Of a stretch of DNA of 64,000 bases, positions 40,242-49,339 are shown piece after piece. How positions within the stretch are numbered: position 1 is the stretch's first letter; every line of letters starts with the position of its first letter. The DNA is from Pseudomonas violetae. Lineage in GTDB: Bacteria; Pseudomonadota; Gammaproteobacteria; Pseudomonadales; Pseudomonadaceae. The stretch is taken from NCBI RefSeq assembly GCF_023072615.1, contig NZ_JAKNRW010000004.1, positions 248,001-312,000 of the forward strand. The letters are read 5' to 3'. Both the position numbers and the translations under genes were made by a program. The notes under the pieces were generated by a model. It was not told the DNA's origin. It saw nothing but the letters and a program-made list of their open reading frames with translations, and made no database searches.

Positions 40242-41915
40242 TTGTCTACGCCTGTCGAACCCTTGCGTTTGCTGCTACTGGCCGAAGAGCCAGCGTGGAC
40301 AGCGTTGTTGCGCGAGTGTCTGGCTCCGATCGGGAGCTTGGCCGTGCTCATCAGCGCTCCGAGTTGGGAGTCTGTCAGTAGTCTGTTCGATGACAACCGC
40401 AGTGCGGTGTTGTTGACGACCCCTGCTCTGCAGCCACTTCCCGGCCGTTGCACCTTGCCAGCGGTATTGCTGCTCGAACACGAACCGGCGTCGCCGCCCG
40501 ATGGTGTGAGCGACTGGTTGGTGCGCGATCAGCTTGATCCCGGCATGTTGCGTCGCTGCCTGCGCCACGTGCGTGAACGGGGTCTGCTGGAGACCACTTT
40601 GCAGCGCCTGGCCGAGCAGGACCCGTTGACCGGCATCGCCAATCGTCAGGGTTTTCAGACCCTGCTGGCGGCGCGGCTGGTGGAAAACGACGGCCGTGGC
40701 CTGGCACTCGGGCATCTGGACCTCGACAACTTCCGCCACGCCAACGACGCCCTGGGACATCAGGCCGGTGATCGGCTGATCCTGCAAGTGGTCGCCAGGC
40801 TGAAAAGCCAGCTTGAGGTCGGCGATCAGCTGGCGCGCTTGGGCAGCGACGAATTCGCGCTGCTGATCGACACCCGCCGGGCTCCCCAGCGCGCCGAGTG
40901 GATGGCCGAAAGAATCACCGAAGCACTCGCCGAACCCTATTGGGTTGACGGCGAAAGCCTGTTGATCGGTTCCAGTCTGGGCATCGCCCACGCTCGTGCC
41001 CAGGCCGGCGCCGACCCGCTGATGTGGCACGCGCACATTGCCATGCAGCAAGCCAAGAGCACCCAGGGCTGCACCTTTCACATCTTCAACGAACGTATCA
41101 ACCGCAATGCGCGCAGCATGGCCGACCTGGAAAGCGAGCTGCGTCGGGCACTGCGCCGCGATGAGCTGGAACTGCATTACCAGCCGCGGCTGAACCTCGA
41201 CGACGGGCAGATTGTCGGCCTCGAGGCGCTGGTGCGCTGGCGCCACGCCGAGCGAGGTTTGCTGCCGCCAAGCGAATTTGTACCGCTGGCCGAGCAGAGC
41301 GGCTTGATCGTGCCCCTGGGGTACTGGGTGATTTCCCGTGCCCTGCGTGACATGCAGGCCCTGCGCGAGCGCGGGCTACCGGCGTTGCACATGGCGATCA
41401 ACCTGTCGTTCCGGCAGTTCCAGGACAGCCAGTTATTGCCGACGCTGAGCCGCCTGATCATCGAGCGCGGGGTCGAGGCGCAGTGGCTGGAGTTTGAACT
41501 GACCGAAACCGCAGTGATGCGCCGCAGCGATCTGGTCAAGCAGACCATGGATGCGCTCGGGCGCCTGGGGGTGCGTTTCTCCCTGGATGACTTCGGTACC
41601 GGCTTCTCGTCATTCGTCCACCTCAACAGCCTGCCAATCGCCTTGCTGAAGGTCGACAAGAGTTTTGTCGGCGGCATGGAAGAGCGCGAGGAGAATCGCA
41701 AGCTGGTGCACGCGATGATCAACCTGGCGCACAACCTCAATCTCGAAGTGGTGGCCGAAGGCGTGGAAACTCCGGAGCAGCTGGAACTGTTGCGCGGGTT
41801 TGGCTGTGATCAGGTGCAGGGTTACCTGATCAGCAAGCCGTTGCCGTTGGTGGAACTGGTGGAGTATTTGACGTTTGGTAGCAGTCAGCAGCCAATGATC
41901 GAATTCGTGATCTGA
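40242..41915 (+). CDS. c-di-GMP phosphodiesterase, degenerate GGDEF plus EAL (ProE-like)
   Basis: A 557-residue protein in three parts: an N-terminal receiver-like segment (about 1-115) without a clear phospho-acceptor, a GGDEF domain (about 125-285) whose signature is LGSDEF rather than GGDEF, and an EAL domain (about 295-550). The EAL site looks complete: EAL at 328-330, Asn387, Glu422, Asp449-Asp450, Lys470, Glu506 and Gln526. It should therefore degrade c-di-GMP, while the cyclase domain is likely inactive or regulatory. It is syntenic with P. aeruginosa ProE. The TTG start at 40242 follows GGGAGC. Confidence 0.9.
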   Translation: MSTPVEPLRLLLLAEEPAWTALLRECLAPIGSLAVLISAPSWESVSSLFDDNRSAVLLTTPALQPLPGRCTLPAVLLLEHEPASPPDGVSDWLVRDQLDPGMLRRCLRHVRERGLLETTLQRLAEQDPLTGIANRQGFQTLLAARLVENDGRGLALGHLDLDNFRHANDALGHQAGDRLILQVVARLKSQLEVGDQLARLGSDEFALLIDTRRAPQRAEWMAERITEALAEPYWVDGESLLIGSSLGIAHARAQAGADPLMWHAHIAMQQAKSTQGCTFHIFNERINRNARSMADLESELRRALRRDELELHYQPRLNLDDGQIVGLEALVRWRHAERGLLPPSEFVPLAEQSGLIVPLGYWVISRALRDMQALRERGLPALHMAINLSFRQFQDSQLLPTLSRLIIERGVEAQWLEFELTETAVMRRSDLVKQTMDALGRLGVRFSLDDFGTGFSSFVHLNSLPIALLKVDKSFVGGMEEREENRKLVHAMINLAHNLNLEVVAEGVETPEQLELLRGFGCDQVQGYLISKPLPLVELVEYLTFGSSQQPMIEFVI

Positions 41916-41939
41916 ACACAGACAAACTGCGGAGCTTTT

Positions 41940-42032
41940 GTGGCGAGGGAGCATGCTCCCGCTGGGGCGCGAAGCGGCCCTAAATGCTTTACGACTGCTT
42001 CGCAGCCTAGCGGGAGCAAGCTCCCTCGCCAC
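41940..42032. repeat. REPIN-like inverted repeat, family D
   Basis: GTGGCGAGGGAGCATGCTCC and GGAGCAAGCTCCCTCGCCAC flank about 55 bases including CGCGAAGCGG and TGCTTCGCAG. The core differs from families A-C. Confidence 0.85.
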
Positions 42033-42056
42033 ACAGGCTGGCCCCTACGGGAAATC

Positions 42057-43454
42057 TCAGTCAGGCTGGGCGATCTGGAAACTGGCTGCAGAAGCAGGCT
42101 CGCGCCGAATCATGCGCTTCATCTTCCACTCAAACGCTAGCGTCAGGCTCACCGCCGCGCATGCCAGGCCCAGCGCCAGGCCCCACCAGACCCCCGTTGG
42201 GCCCCAGTCGAGATGGAAGGCCATCCACCAGGCGGCCGGCGCACCAATCAGCCAGTAGCAGCCCAGCCCGACCAGGAACGTGGTCTTGGCATCCTTGAGC
42301 CCGCGAATGCAGCCCATGGCGATGGTCTGCGTGCCGTCGAACAACTCGAACCAGGCGGCGACCGCCAGCAGGCTTACCGCCAGTTCGATGACAGGGCGGA
42401 ACGCCGGGTCGTTGTGGTCCAGGAACAAGCCGATCAACTGATGCGGCAACAGCCAGAAAACCATCGCGAAGCCGAGCATCGCCGCCGCTCCGAACGCAAT
42501 TCCGACCCGTCCCGCCAGTCGTGCATCCAGCAGTTGTCCTGCACCGTAGTGCTGGCCGATGCGCATGGTAATCGCATAGGACATACCGGCCGGCACCATG
42601 AACGCCACCGAAACGATCTGCAGGGCGATCTGGTGCGCACCCAGTTGTGTGCTGCCCATGGTGCCCATGCACAGCGCCGCGAAGGCAAACAGCCCGACTT
42701 CCACGGCATAGGTGCCGCCGATGGGCAGGCCCAGGCGCCATAGCTCCTTCAGGTACTGGCGGTTGGGCCGTGACAGGCCCTCGCGCAACGGATAAGCGTC
42801 ATACGCCGAATGCCGCCGGATATGCAGAGCCAGCGCCAATGCCATCAGGTTGGCGACGATGGCCGTGACCAGCCCGATCCCCACCAGACCCATTTTGGGC
42901 AGGCCGAACATACCGGTGATCAATGCATAGTTGAGCAGGAAGTTCGCCACCGTGCCGACGAGGCTGATCACCATCACCGGTGTCGCCCGGCCGATCGCAC
43001 TGGTGAAGCCGCGCAGGGCCATGAAGCTCAAGTAACCGGGCAGGGCAAATGGCAGGATCATCAGGAATTGCCCAGCCATGTGGACGTTGCTTTCGGTCTG
43101 GCCGAACAGCAGCAGCACGGGCTTGAGGTTCCACAGCAGCAGGCCTGCGGCCAGCGCCATCAGCCACGCCAGCCACAAACCTGCCTGGGTCAGCTTGGCG
43201 GCGCCAACGATATCGCCCGCACCCTGACGAATCGCCACCAGGGTCCCGACTGCCGCGATCACCCCGATGCAAAAAATCGACACAAAAGAGTAGGTGGCCG
43301 CGCCCAGGCCTCCGCCCGCGAGCGCCTCGGGGCTGATGCGCGCCATCATCAAGGTATCGGTGAGGACCATCAGCATGTGCGCCAACTGCGAGGCAATCAG
43401 CGGCCCCGCCAGCCGCAGGATGGCCCAGAGTTCAGTACGCGCTGGATGCTTCAT
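42057..43454 (-). CDS. MATE-family multidrug efflux protein (NorM type)
   Basis: A 465-residue membrane protein with about 12 hydrophobic segments and internal two-fold symmetry (LRLAGPLIASQLAHMLMVLTDT against LWRLGLPIGGTYAVEVGLFAF). This is the MATE pattern, and NorM-type members expel cationic drugs using sodium or protons. The start at 43454 (MKHPARTEL) is chosen; an ATG at 43460 and a GTG at 43463 add two or three residues. It is divergent from a LysR gene, which could regulate it. Confidence 0.92.
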   Translation of the reverse strand: MKHPARTELWAILRLAGPLIASQLAHMLMVLTDTLMMARISPEALAGGGLGAATYSFVSIFCIGVIAAVGTLVAIRQGAGDIVGAAKLTQAGLWLAWLMALAAGLLLWNLKPVLLLFGQTESNVHMAGQFLMILPFALPGYLSFMALRGFTSAIGRATPVMVISLVGTVANFLLNYALITGMFGLPKMGLVGIGLVTAIVANLMALALALHIRRHSAYDAYPLREGLSRPNRQYLKELWRLGLPIGGTYAVEVGLFAFAALCMGTMGSTQLGAHQIALQIVSVAFMVPAGMSYAITMRIGQHYGAGQLLDARLAGRVGIAFGAAAMLGFAMVFWLLPHQLIGLFLDHNDPAFRPVIELAVSLLAVAAWFELFDGTQTIAMGCIRGLKDAKTTFLVGLGCYWLIGAPAAWWMAFHLDWGPTGVWWGLALGLACAAVSLTLAFEWKMKRMIRREPASAASFQIAQPD

Positions 43455-43612
43455 GATCATCACGCTCGATTTTCAGAGGGAACAGTAGACCGTCGATTTT
43501 CGGCGCTTTGAAGGATTTTCACAAAGGGATAAAAAGGATGGGTGGCATGACTAAAACTCATTCTGGAGAGTTTCTGCTAAGTTGTTGCCATCACGCTGTA
43601 GGAGCTTTCTGA

Positions 43613-44533
43613 ATGTCACGTCGTCTTCCTCCGTTGTATGCCCTGCGAGCCTTCGAAGCGGCGGCCCGACACAGTTCGTTTACCCGCGCGGCTGAAGAGC
43701 TGTCGATCACCCAGAGTGCGGTCAGTCGGCATATCCGTACGCTCGAAGAGCACTTTGCCTGCCGATTGTTTCACCGCAGTGGCCGCAACCTGCAACTGAC
43801 CGAATCGGCCCGGTTGCTGCTCCCGGGTGTCCGCGAAGGCTTCACCGCGCTGGAGCGAGCGTGTAATACCCTGCGCGCCGAAGATGACATCCTGCGCATG
43901 AAGGCGCCTTCTACCCTGACCATGCGCTGGCTGTTGGCGCGCCTCAGCCGCTTCCGTCACCTGCAACCGGGCAACGAGGTGCAACTGACCAGCGCCTGGA
44001 TGGACGTCGACTCTGTGGACTTCAACGACGAGCCCTTCGACTGTGCGGTGTTGTTGAGCAACGGACATTTCCCACCCGATTGGGAGGCAAGTTACCTGTT
44101 TCCCGAAGAGCTGATCCCGGTAGGAGCGCCGAACCTGCTGAACGAGCAGCCTTGGGACGTAACGCGTCTGGCCAATACCGAACTGCTACACCCCACACCG
44201 GACCGCCGCGACTGGCGCAACTGGCTGGTGCGCATGGGCCTGGCCGAGCAGGTGTCACTCAAAGGTGGGCAGGTGTTCGATACGCTGGAGCTGGGCATGA
44301 TCGCCGCAGCCCGGGGCTACGGCGTGTCGATGGGTGACTTGCTGATGGTGGCCGAAGATGTCGCTCAGGGGCGTCTGAGCCTGCCGTGGCCGACGGCCGT
44401 TGCCAGTGGTGAGAATTATTACCTGGTATGGCCGAAAACCCGTCCCGGCGGTGAACGGATGCGTCGGCTCAGTGACTTCCTACAGGGTGAGGCCAGGGCC
44501 ATGGAGTTGCCAGACGTCGAGCACCTGAGCTGA
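43613..44533 (+). CDS. LysR-family regulator (GcvA-like)
   Basis: A 306-residue LysR protein: an N-terminal winged HTH (YALRAFEAAARHSSFTRAA and LSITQSAVSRHIRTLEEHF), then a periplasmic-binding-like effector domain. The start motif LPPLYALRAFEAAARHSSF is typical of the GcvA/AmpR subgroup. It is divergent from the MATE gene. The stop codon is immediately followed by a chemoreceptor relic, so the downstream neighbour has been lost. The target is unknown. Confidence 0.92.
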   Translation: MSRRLPPLYALRAFEAAARHSSFTRAAEELSITQSAVSRHIRTLEEHFACRLFHRSGRNLQLTESARLLLPGVREGFTALERACNTLRAEDDILRMKAPSTLTMRWLLARLSRFRHLQPGNEVQLTSAWMDVDSVDFNDEPFDCAVLLSNGHFPPDWEASYLFPEELIPVGAPNLLNEQPWDVTRLANTELLHPTPDRRDWRNWLVRMGLAEQVSLKGGQVFDTLELGMIAAARGYGVSMGDLLMVAEDVAQGRLSLPWPTAVASGENYYLVWPKTRPGGERMRRLSDFLQGEARAMELPDVEHLS

Positions 44534-44670
44534 ATCGATATAGCCGCTGCAGAGAAAGGCTCCAGGCCAACTGCGAGTAGCGCGAGGTCGTGTCGCACCT
44601 GGCCGTGACGGCCAAGGAGCTGCAGAGCCTCGCGGCGGAGTTGCGGCAGGAGGTTGACCGTTTCCGTTGA
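44534..44670 (+). pseudogene. 3-prime relic of a methyl-accepting chemotaxis protein
   Basis: Starting directly after the LysR stop, one frame reads IDIAAAAEKGSRPTASSAR and then breaks. The next frame, from 44581, reads REVVSHLAVTAKELQSLAAE and ends with RQEVDRFR before a stop at 44668-44670. Joined with a one-base correction, this matches the C-terminal end of pseudomonad chemoreceptors, which typically finish in ELQxLAxELQxxVxRF. No upstream receptor remains, so this is a decayed remnant, not a functional gene. Confidence 0.6.
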
Positions 44671-44772
44671 GGAATCCGTATCAAGGCCGGGGGTTGATTC
44701 TTTGCTTTTAAGCTTGATGAATCGTTTCAGCCAGTCTATAAAAATGGCACAACTCCAAGAAAGGCTCCTGCC

Positions 44773-45987
44773 ATGACTTCGCTCAAACTCATCGTTGCCC
44801 TCGGCGCGCTGTCCGCTGCTTCCCATGCCATGGCGTGGGATTACGTCCTGCTCGACGCCGACAAAGCGGCCGAAAACTGGACAATCACCAGCCAGCAACT
44901 TGGGGTGAAAACCGACAAACCCTTCTCCGTGACCCTGCGCAACTTGCACGGCGGTCGGCAGGAGGGCGTCAGCATCGTTGACATCGATAATGGCACTCTC
45001 AAGCTGTCGGTAGTGCCGACCCGCGGGATGAACGTGCTGCAGGCCTCGGTGGGCGCTGTGCGCATGGGCTGGGATTCGCCGGTGAAAGAGGTGGTCAATC
45101 CGGCCTTCATCGAACTCAACGGCCGGGGTGGGTTGGGTTGGCTGGAAGGTTTCAACGAACTGGTCACTCGCTGCGGTTATGAATGGGTCGGCCATCCTGG
45201 CTTGGACAACGGCGAGCTGCTGACCCTGCACGGTCGCGCCGCTAACATTCCGGCCAGCAAAGTCACCCTGCACATCGACGAAAAACCGCCTTACGCCATC
45301 AGCCTGCGTGGTGAGTTGAAAGAGCAGGCGTTCAAGAAAGTGGACTTCTCCGTCGCTACCGAACTGGTCACCGAACCCGGCAGCATGCAGTTCAGCCTCA
45401 ACGACATCCTGACCAACAATGGCGACTACCCGAAGGAATACCAGGCGCTCTACCACAGCAACTTCAGTACACCATTCCTGGAACAGGGCGCTCAATTCGC
45501 CGCGCCGGTGAAACAGGTGTCGCCGTTCAACGACAAGGCCAAAACAGATCTGGCGGACTGGCAGACCTACCGCGGGCCCACCAGGGACTATGACGAAACG
45601 GTCTACAACGTAGTGCCGTATGCCGATGCGAAAGGCGATACGTTGACGGTGCTGCACAACAAGGCCGGCAGCCTGGGCGTCTCGGTAGGTTTCAACACGC
45701 AAACCCTGCCCGTATTCTCCCTGTGGAAAAACACCGATACCCAAGGGCAGGGCTATGTCACCGGACTGGAGCCAGGCACGAGCTTTTCCTACAACCGCCG
45801 GTATCAACGGCCATTGGGCCTGGTGCCGACGATTGCGCCGAAAGAGCAGAAGCAATTCCTGATCAGCTACAGCTTGTTGGCGGATAAAGGTGCGGTGGAT
45901 CAGGCGTTGAAGCGGGTGAGCGAGATTCAGGCCGGGCGGGAAACCGAGGTGCGGCAGATGCCGTTGGTGGATCTCACCAAGGATTAA
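44773..45987 (+). CDS. Exported DUF4432 protein (aldose epimerase-like)
   Basis: A 404-residue protein with a signal peptide (about 1-22, cut near SHAMA). The mature part shows DUF4432 features: VVPTRGMNVLQASVGAVRMGWDSP, GRGGLGWLEGFNELVTRCGYEW and the histidine-bearing LTLHGRAANIPA. This family has the galactose-mutarotase-like beta-sandwich and is probably a sugar-binding or epimerase-like protein, here exported to the periplasm. No sugar gene lies close. It may belong to an accessory insertion next to the MCP relic. Confidence 0.82.
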   Translation: MTSLKLIVALGALSAASHAMAWDYVLLDADKAAENWTITSQQLGVKTDKPFSVTLRNLHGGRQEGVSIVDIDNGTLKLSVVPTRGMNVLQASVGAVRMGWDSPVKEVVNPAFIELNGRGGLGWLEGFNELVTRCGYEWVGHPGLDNGELLTLHGRAANIPASKVTLHIDEKPPYAISLRGELKEQAFKKVDFSVATELVTEPGSMQFSLNDILTNNGDYPKEYQALYHSNFSTPFLEQGAQFAAPVKQVSPFNDKAKTDLADWQTYRGPTRDYDETVYNVVPYADAKGDTLTVLHNKAGSLGVSVGFNTQTLPVFSLWKNTDTQGQGYVTGLEPGTSFSYNRRYQRPLGLVPTIAPKEQKQFLISYSLLADKGAVDQALKRVSEIQAGRETEVRQMPLVDLTKD

Positions 45988-45992
45988 ATCCA

Positions 45993-47486
45993 TCAGTTCG
46001 TAGCCGGCCGATACTGTAGTGCTTCAGCCAAATGCTCGCGCGTGATGGCATCGACTTGCTCAAGGTCCGCCAGGGTGCGCGCTACCTTGAGCAGCCGATG
46101 GGCCGAGCGTAGTGACAGGGTCAAGCGTTCGCAGGCGGACTCCAGCCAAGTTTCATCGGCTGTGGATAGATTGCAGTGCTTGCGCAGGCCTGGCAGGTCC
46201 AGGAAGGCATTGGCGCAGCCTTGGCGCTTGTGTTGCCGCTCCCTGGCGTCTGCCACCAGTACGGCTGCGCTGGCACTGTCATCGCCGGGTTTCGCTGCGG
46301 GATTCAGGGCTGTTGCTTCCCGTGCAACGGTCAGGTGCAGGTCGATGCGATCCAGCAGCGGCCCGGACAGTTTGTTGCGGTAGCGCTGAACCATGTCCGG
46401 GGTGCATGAGCATTTGCCCGTCGGTTCGCCAAGATATCCACAGGGGCAGGGATTCATTGCCGCAACCAGTTGAAATCGTGCCGGGAAGCGCACGCGATCC
46501 CTGGCGCGGGAAATCACGATATGGCCGGACTCCATCGGCTCGCGCAACACCTCCAGTACCCTGCGATCAAACTCCGGTAGTTCATCAAGGAACAGCACGC
46601 CATGGTGGGCGAGGGTGATTTCACCGGGTTGTGGTTTTGAGCCGCCACCCACCAGCGCCGGGCCCGACGCTGAGTGGTGAGGTTGGCGAAACGGTCGCTG
46701 TGGCCAGTGACTCAGGGGCGCGCAACTGGCCACCGACTGAATAGCGGCGACCTCCAGCGCCTCGCTTTCGGCCAGGGGTGGCAGCAAGCCCGGCAGCCGA
46801 CTCGCCAGCAGCGTTTTGCCTGTTCCCGGTGGCCCGCAGAACAGCAGGTTGTGGGCGCCCGCCGCGGCAATCAGCAACGCCCGTTTGGCCGCGAACTGGC
46901 CCTGTACTTCACTCAAGTCCGGATAGGGTTTGATGGCGTGCATCAACCCGTCCGAAACGTAAGGCGCGATGGGGGTGTGGCCGTTGAAATGAGCCACGGC
47001 CTCCAGCAAATGATCCACGGCAATCACCTGCAGGCCCGAGGCCAGGCATGCCTCTTCGGCATTCGCCCTCGGCACCACTAACGTCCGACCCGCCTTGCGC
47101 GCTGCCAGGGCGGCCGGCAACACGCCGCGCACGGCCCGCACCGCGCCCGACAGCGCCAATTCCCCCAGGCATTCCACGTGATCCAACGTCAATGTGGGCA
47201 CCTGAACGCTGGCCGACAGAATCCCCAAGGCAATCGCCAAATCAAACCGTCCACCATCCTTGGGCAAATCCGCCGGGGCGAGATTGAGCGTGATGCGTCG
47301 CGCAGGAAACTGCAGCCCGGAATTGATAATCGCACTGCGCACCCGGTCTTTGCTTTCCTTCACGGCGGTTTCGGGCAAGCCGACCATTGTCAGGGAGGGC
47401 AAGCCATTGGCGAGATGGACTTCCACGGTGACGGCGGGCGCATCCACACCAATCTGGGCGCGGCTGTGGACGATGGAGAGGGACAT
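45993..47486 (-). CDS. comM: ComM/YifB-family AAA+ Mg-chelatase-like ATPase
   Basis: ComM is a hexameric helicase that drives branch migration during natural transformation in some gamma-proteobacteria. The 497-residue protein has an N-terminal Lon-like domain (about 1-165), the AAA+ core with Walker A GPPGTGKTLLASRLPG, Walker B VLFLDELPEF and a zinc-like MNPCPCGYLGEPTGKCSC segment, and a C-terminal lid. Whether this strain is transformable cannot be told from here. It starts MSLSIVHSRAQIG. Convergent with the DUF4432 gene. Confidence 0.93.
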   Translation of the reverse strand: MSLSIVHSRAQIGVDAPAVTVEVHLANGLPSLTMVGLPETAVKESKDRVRSAIINSGLQFPARRITLNLAPADLPKDGGRFDLAIALGILSASVQVPTLTLDHVECLGELALSGAVRAVRGVLPAALAARKAGRTLVVPRANAEEACLASGLQVIAVDHLLEAVAHFNGHTPIAPYVSDGLMHAIKPYPDLSEVQGQFAAKRALLIAAAGAHNLLFCGPPGTGKTLLASRLPGLLPPLAESEALEVAAIQSVASCAPLSHWPQRPFRQPHHSASGPALVGGGSKPQPGEITLAHHGVLFLDELPEFDRRVLEVLREPMESGHIVISRARDRVRFPARFQLVAAMNPCPCGYLGEPTGKCSCTPDMVQRYRNKLSGPLLDRIDLHLTVAREATALNPAAKPGDDSASAAVLVADARERQHKRQGCANAFLDLPGLRKHCNLSTADETWLESACERLTLSLRSAHRLLKVARTLADLEQVDAITREHLAEALQYRPATN

Positions 47487-47828
47487 GGTCGTTCCTTGAG
47501 CTGACGGAGGCCGCTTCCTGCGGTGGTTTCAAGGGTAGACGGGGATTCTTTTTCCGGGGGAAGGGAAGCTTCGCAGGATGTTGCTGGAGCCCGCTACCGG
47601 CCCGCGCAGGTGTCTAGTTCAACTTCACGCTGTGCGATGGGTCGCTCCCTGGATCTGGCCGATGAAGTTAGCGGAGCAAAACGAGGGGCGAAATCAGCTG
47701 CATCACGGAGTTTTTGTAGGACTGTTCTGAAATGTTTGAAGGACGATGCCTGAATGGCCGGGGCGCTCTTGTTTGCTGGGGGGGGCTGCTTATGATCACT
47801 GCAGATCAAGCCAGCCGGAGACGGGAAG
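47487..47828. other. Gap between comM and the HigA-like gene
   Basis: A 342-base divergent region with no convincing gene. Short frames on both strands, including one on the minus strand at 47594-47809, show no family features. Promoters for comM and the HigA-like gene should lie here. Confidence 0.55.
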
Positions 47829-48092
47829 ATGGACAGTAATGGAATGCGCTCGATTCATTCCGGAGAAACTCTTGAGCAGGATTCTCTTGAACCATTGGGC
47901 GCCACGGGGGCTGATCTTGCAGGCCAGCATCCAGATTATGAGGTTGAACTGACAAAACTTGTCGCGCAAAGCACAGGCGTCAGTCCGGACCTTGCGAGGA
48001 AGCTGGCCGTTCACTTCAATACCACGCCCGACTTCTGGCTGAATCTGCAATCGCATTACGAGGCGCGCAGCGACGATATCGAGCGTGGTTAG
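47829..48092 (+). CDS. HigA-like antitoxin relative with degenerate HTH
   Basis: An 87-residue protein. Its ends match HigA antitoxins: GMRSIHSGE and LEPLG at the start, and ARKLAVHFNTTPDFWLNLQSHYE at the end. The middle, where HigA has a clear HTH, reads ATGADLAGQHPDYEVELTKL and has lost the usual helix pattern. No HigB toxin gene is adjacent. A GGAG ribosome site lies eight bases upstream of the ATG. It is probably a decayed or repurposed orphan antitoxin. Confidence 0.65.
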   Translation: MDSNGMRSIHSGETLEQDSLEPLGATGADLAGQHPDYEVELTKLVAQSTGVSPDLARKLAVHFNTTPDFWLNLQSHYEARSDDIERG

Positions 48093-48096
48093 GTAT

Positions 48097-48243
48097 TTAT
48101 AGCGACTGCAATGCTCGCGAGGCCTTTTTCCACCACGGCACGTTGATGGCGTGTTGTGCTGGTTCTTCGTTCGGCATCAGGTGCGGCACATCCTGCAGCC
48201 GAATCCACGGCTGGTTGTTCCAGTGCAGCAGGTTCAGAGACAT
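48097..48243 (-). CDS. Small Trp-rich ORF, possible gene remnant
   Basis: A 48-codon minus-strand frame starting MSLNLLHWNNQPWIRLQDVP and ending WWKKASRALQSL. Its composition (three tryptophans and balanced charges) looks protein-like rather than random. The ribosome site is weak, and a REP half-arm (TGGGAGCGGGCCA in the minus reading) lies just before the ATG, so it may be the 3-prime tail of a lost gene. I do not recognise the family. Confidence 0.4.
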   Translation of the reverse strand: MSLNLLHWNNQPWIRLQDVPHLMPNEEPAQHAINVPWWKKASRALQSL

Positions 48244-48287
48244 CTCTGGCCAGTTCAGTGGCCCGCTCCCACAGGGATTCGCGGTGT

Positions 48288-48548
48288 TTATTCGGTGGGT
48301 GGATTGAATTTCGCTTCCATCTCGGCCACTTTCGCTTCGAGGCTTTCCAGGCGTGCCCGGGTCCGTGCCAGCACAACCATCTGGCTATCGAATTCTTCCC
48401 GGCTTACCAGGTCCAGCTTGCTGAACCCGCTCTGCAGCAGCGCCTTGAACTGGCTTTCGATTTCGCTTTTCGGCAATGGCGTGTCGCCGCTGAAAAGGCG
48501 GGAGGCAGTGCCCGTGAGGGCGTCGAGGAAGTCTTTTGGCGCGAGCAT
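48288..48548 (-). CDS. ubiK: Ubiquinone biosynthesis accessory factor UbiK
   Basis: An 86-residue protein starting MLAPKDFLDALTG with an alpha-helical C-terminus ending RARLESLEAKVAEMEAKF, the coiled-coil of the YqiC/BMFP family. UbiK helps assemble the soluble ubiquinone-synthesis complex with UbiJ. It lies between comM and glnK as in other pseudomonads. Confidence 0.88.
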   Translation of the reverse strand: MLAPKDFLDALTGTASRLFSGDTPLPKSEIESQFKALLQSGFSKLDLVSREEFDSQMVVLARTRARLESLEAKVAEMEAKFNPPTE

Positions 48549-48652
48549 GGGAAAGGTCCTGGAAACGATAGCGGGCAGTGTATCACGCAGTGTCTATAGT
48601 CAATCTCGACCACAGGGATGCACGGTTTTCGCGCATGCAGACGAACGGCATC

Positions 48653-48667
48653 GCACCGTTGTTGTGC
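48653..48667 (+). promoter_or_regulatory. Putative NtrC binding site
   Basis: GCACCGTTGTTGTGC matches the NtrC dyad GCACY-N5-RGTGC except T for R in the right half. It is about 240 bases before the sigma-54-like element and about 300 before glnK, a usual enhancer distance. Confidence 0.55.
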
Positions 48668-48797
48668 GTATACGCCGCAGGTTTTTCGCCCATCCGGATG
48701 CGAACCCGGCCAAGGGATTGAATTCAGGCACTTTTCAAGAGATGGCAAGCTTTCTGCTTAGAGCCAAGTAACCCATGCACTGATGCAGTCGCTGTGA

Positions 48798-49304
<507 letters not shown>

Positions 49305-49339
49305 GCCGCCACAACCCCAACGCCCCAGGAGAAAACAAT

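Noticed and set aside
44419..45993. 524-codon open frame opposite the DUF4432 gene and the LysR end
   Set aside because: Runs antisense across two genes and a relic, with no recognisable motif.
47594..47809. 71-codon minus-strand frame beside the HigA-like gene, considered as a HigB toxin
   Set aside because: No HigB/RelE features and low-complexity Ser/Arg composition; it also ends in a divergent promoter region.
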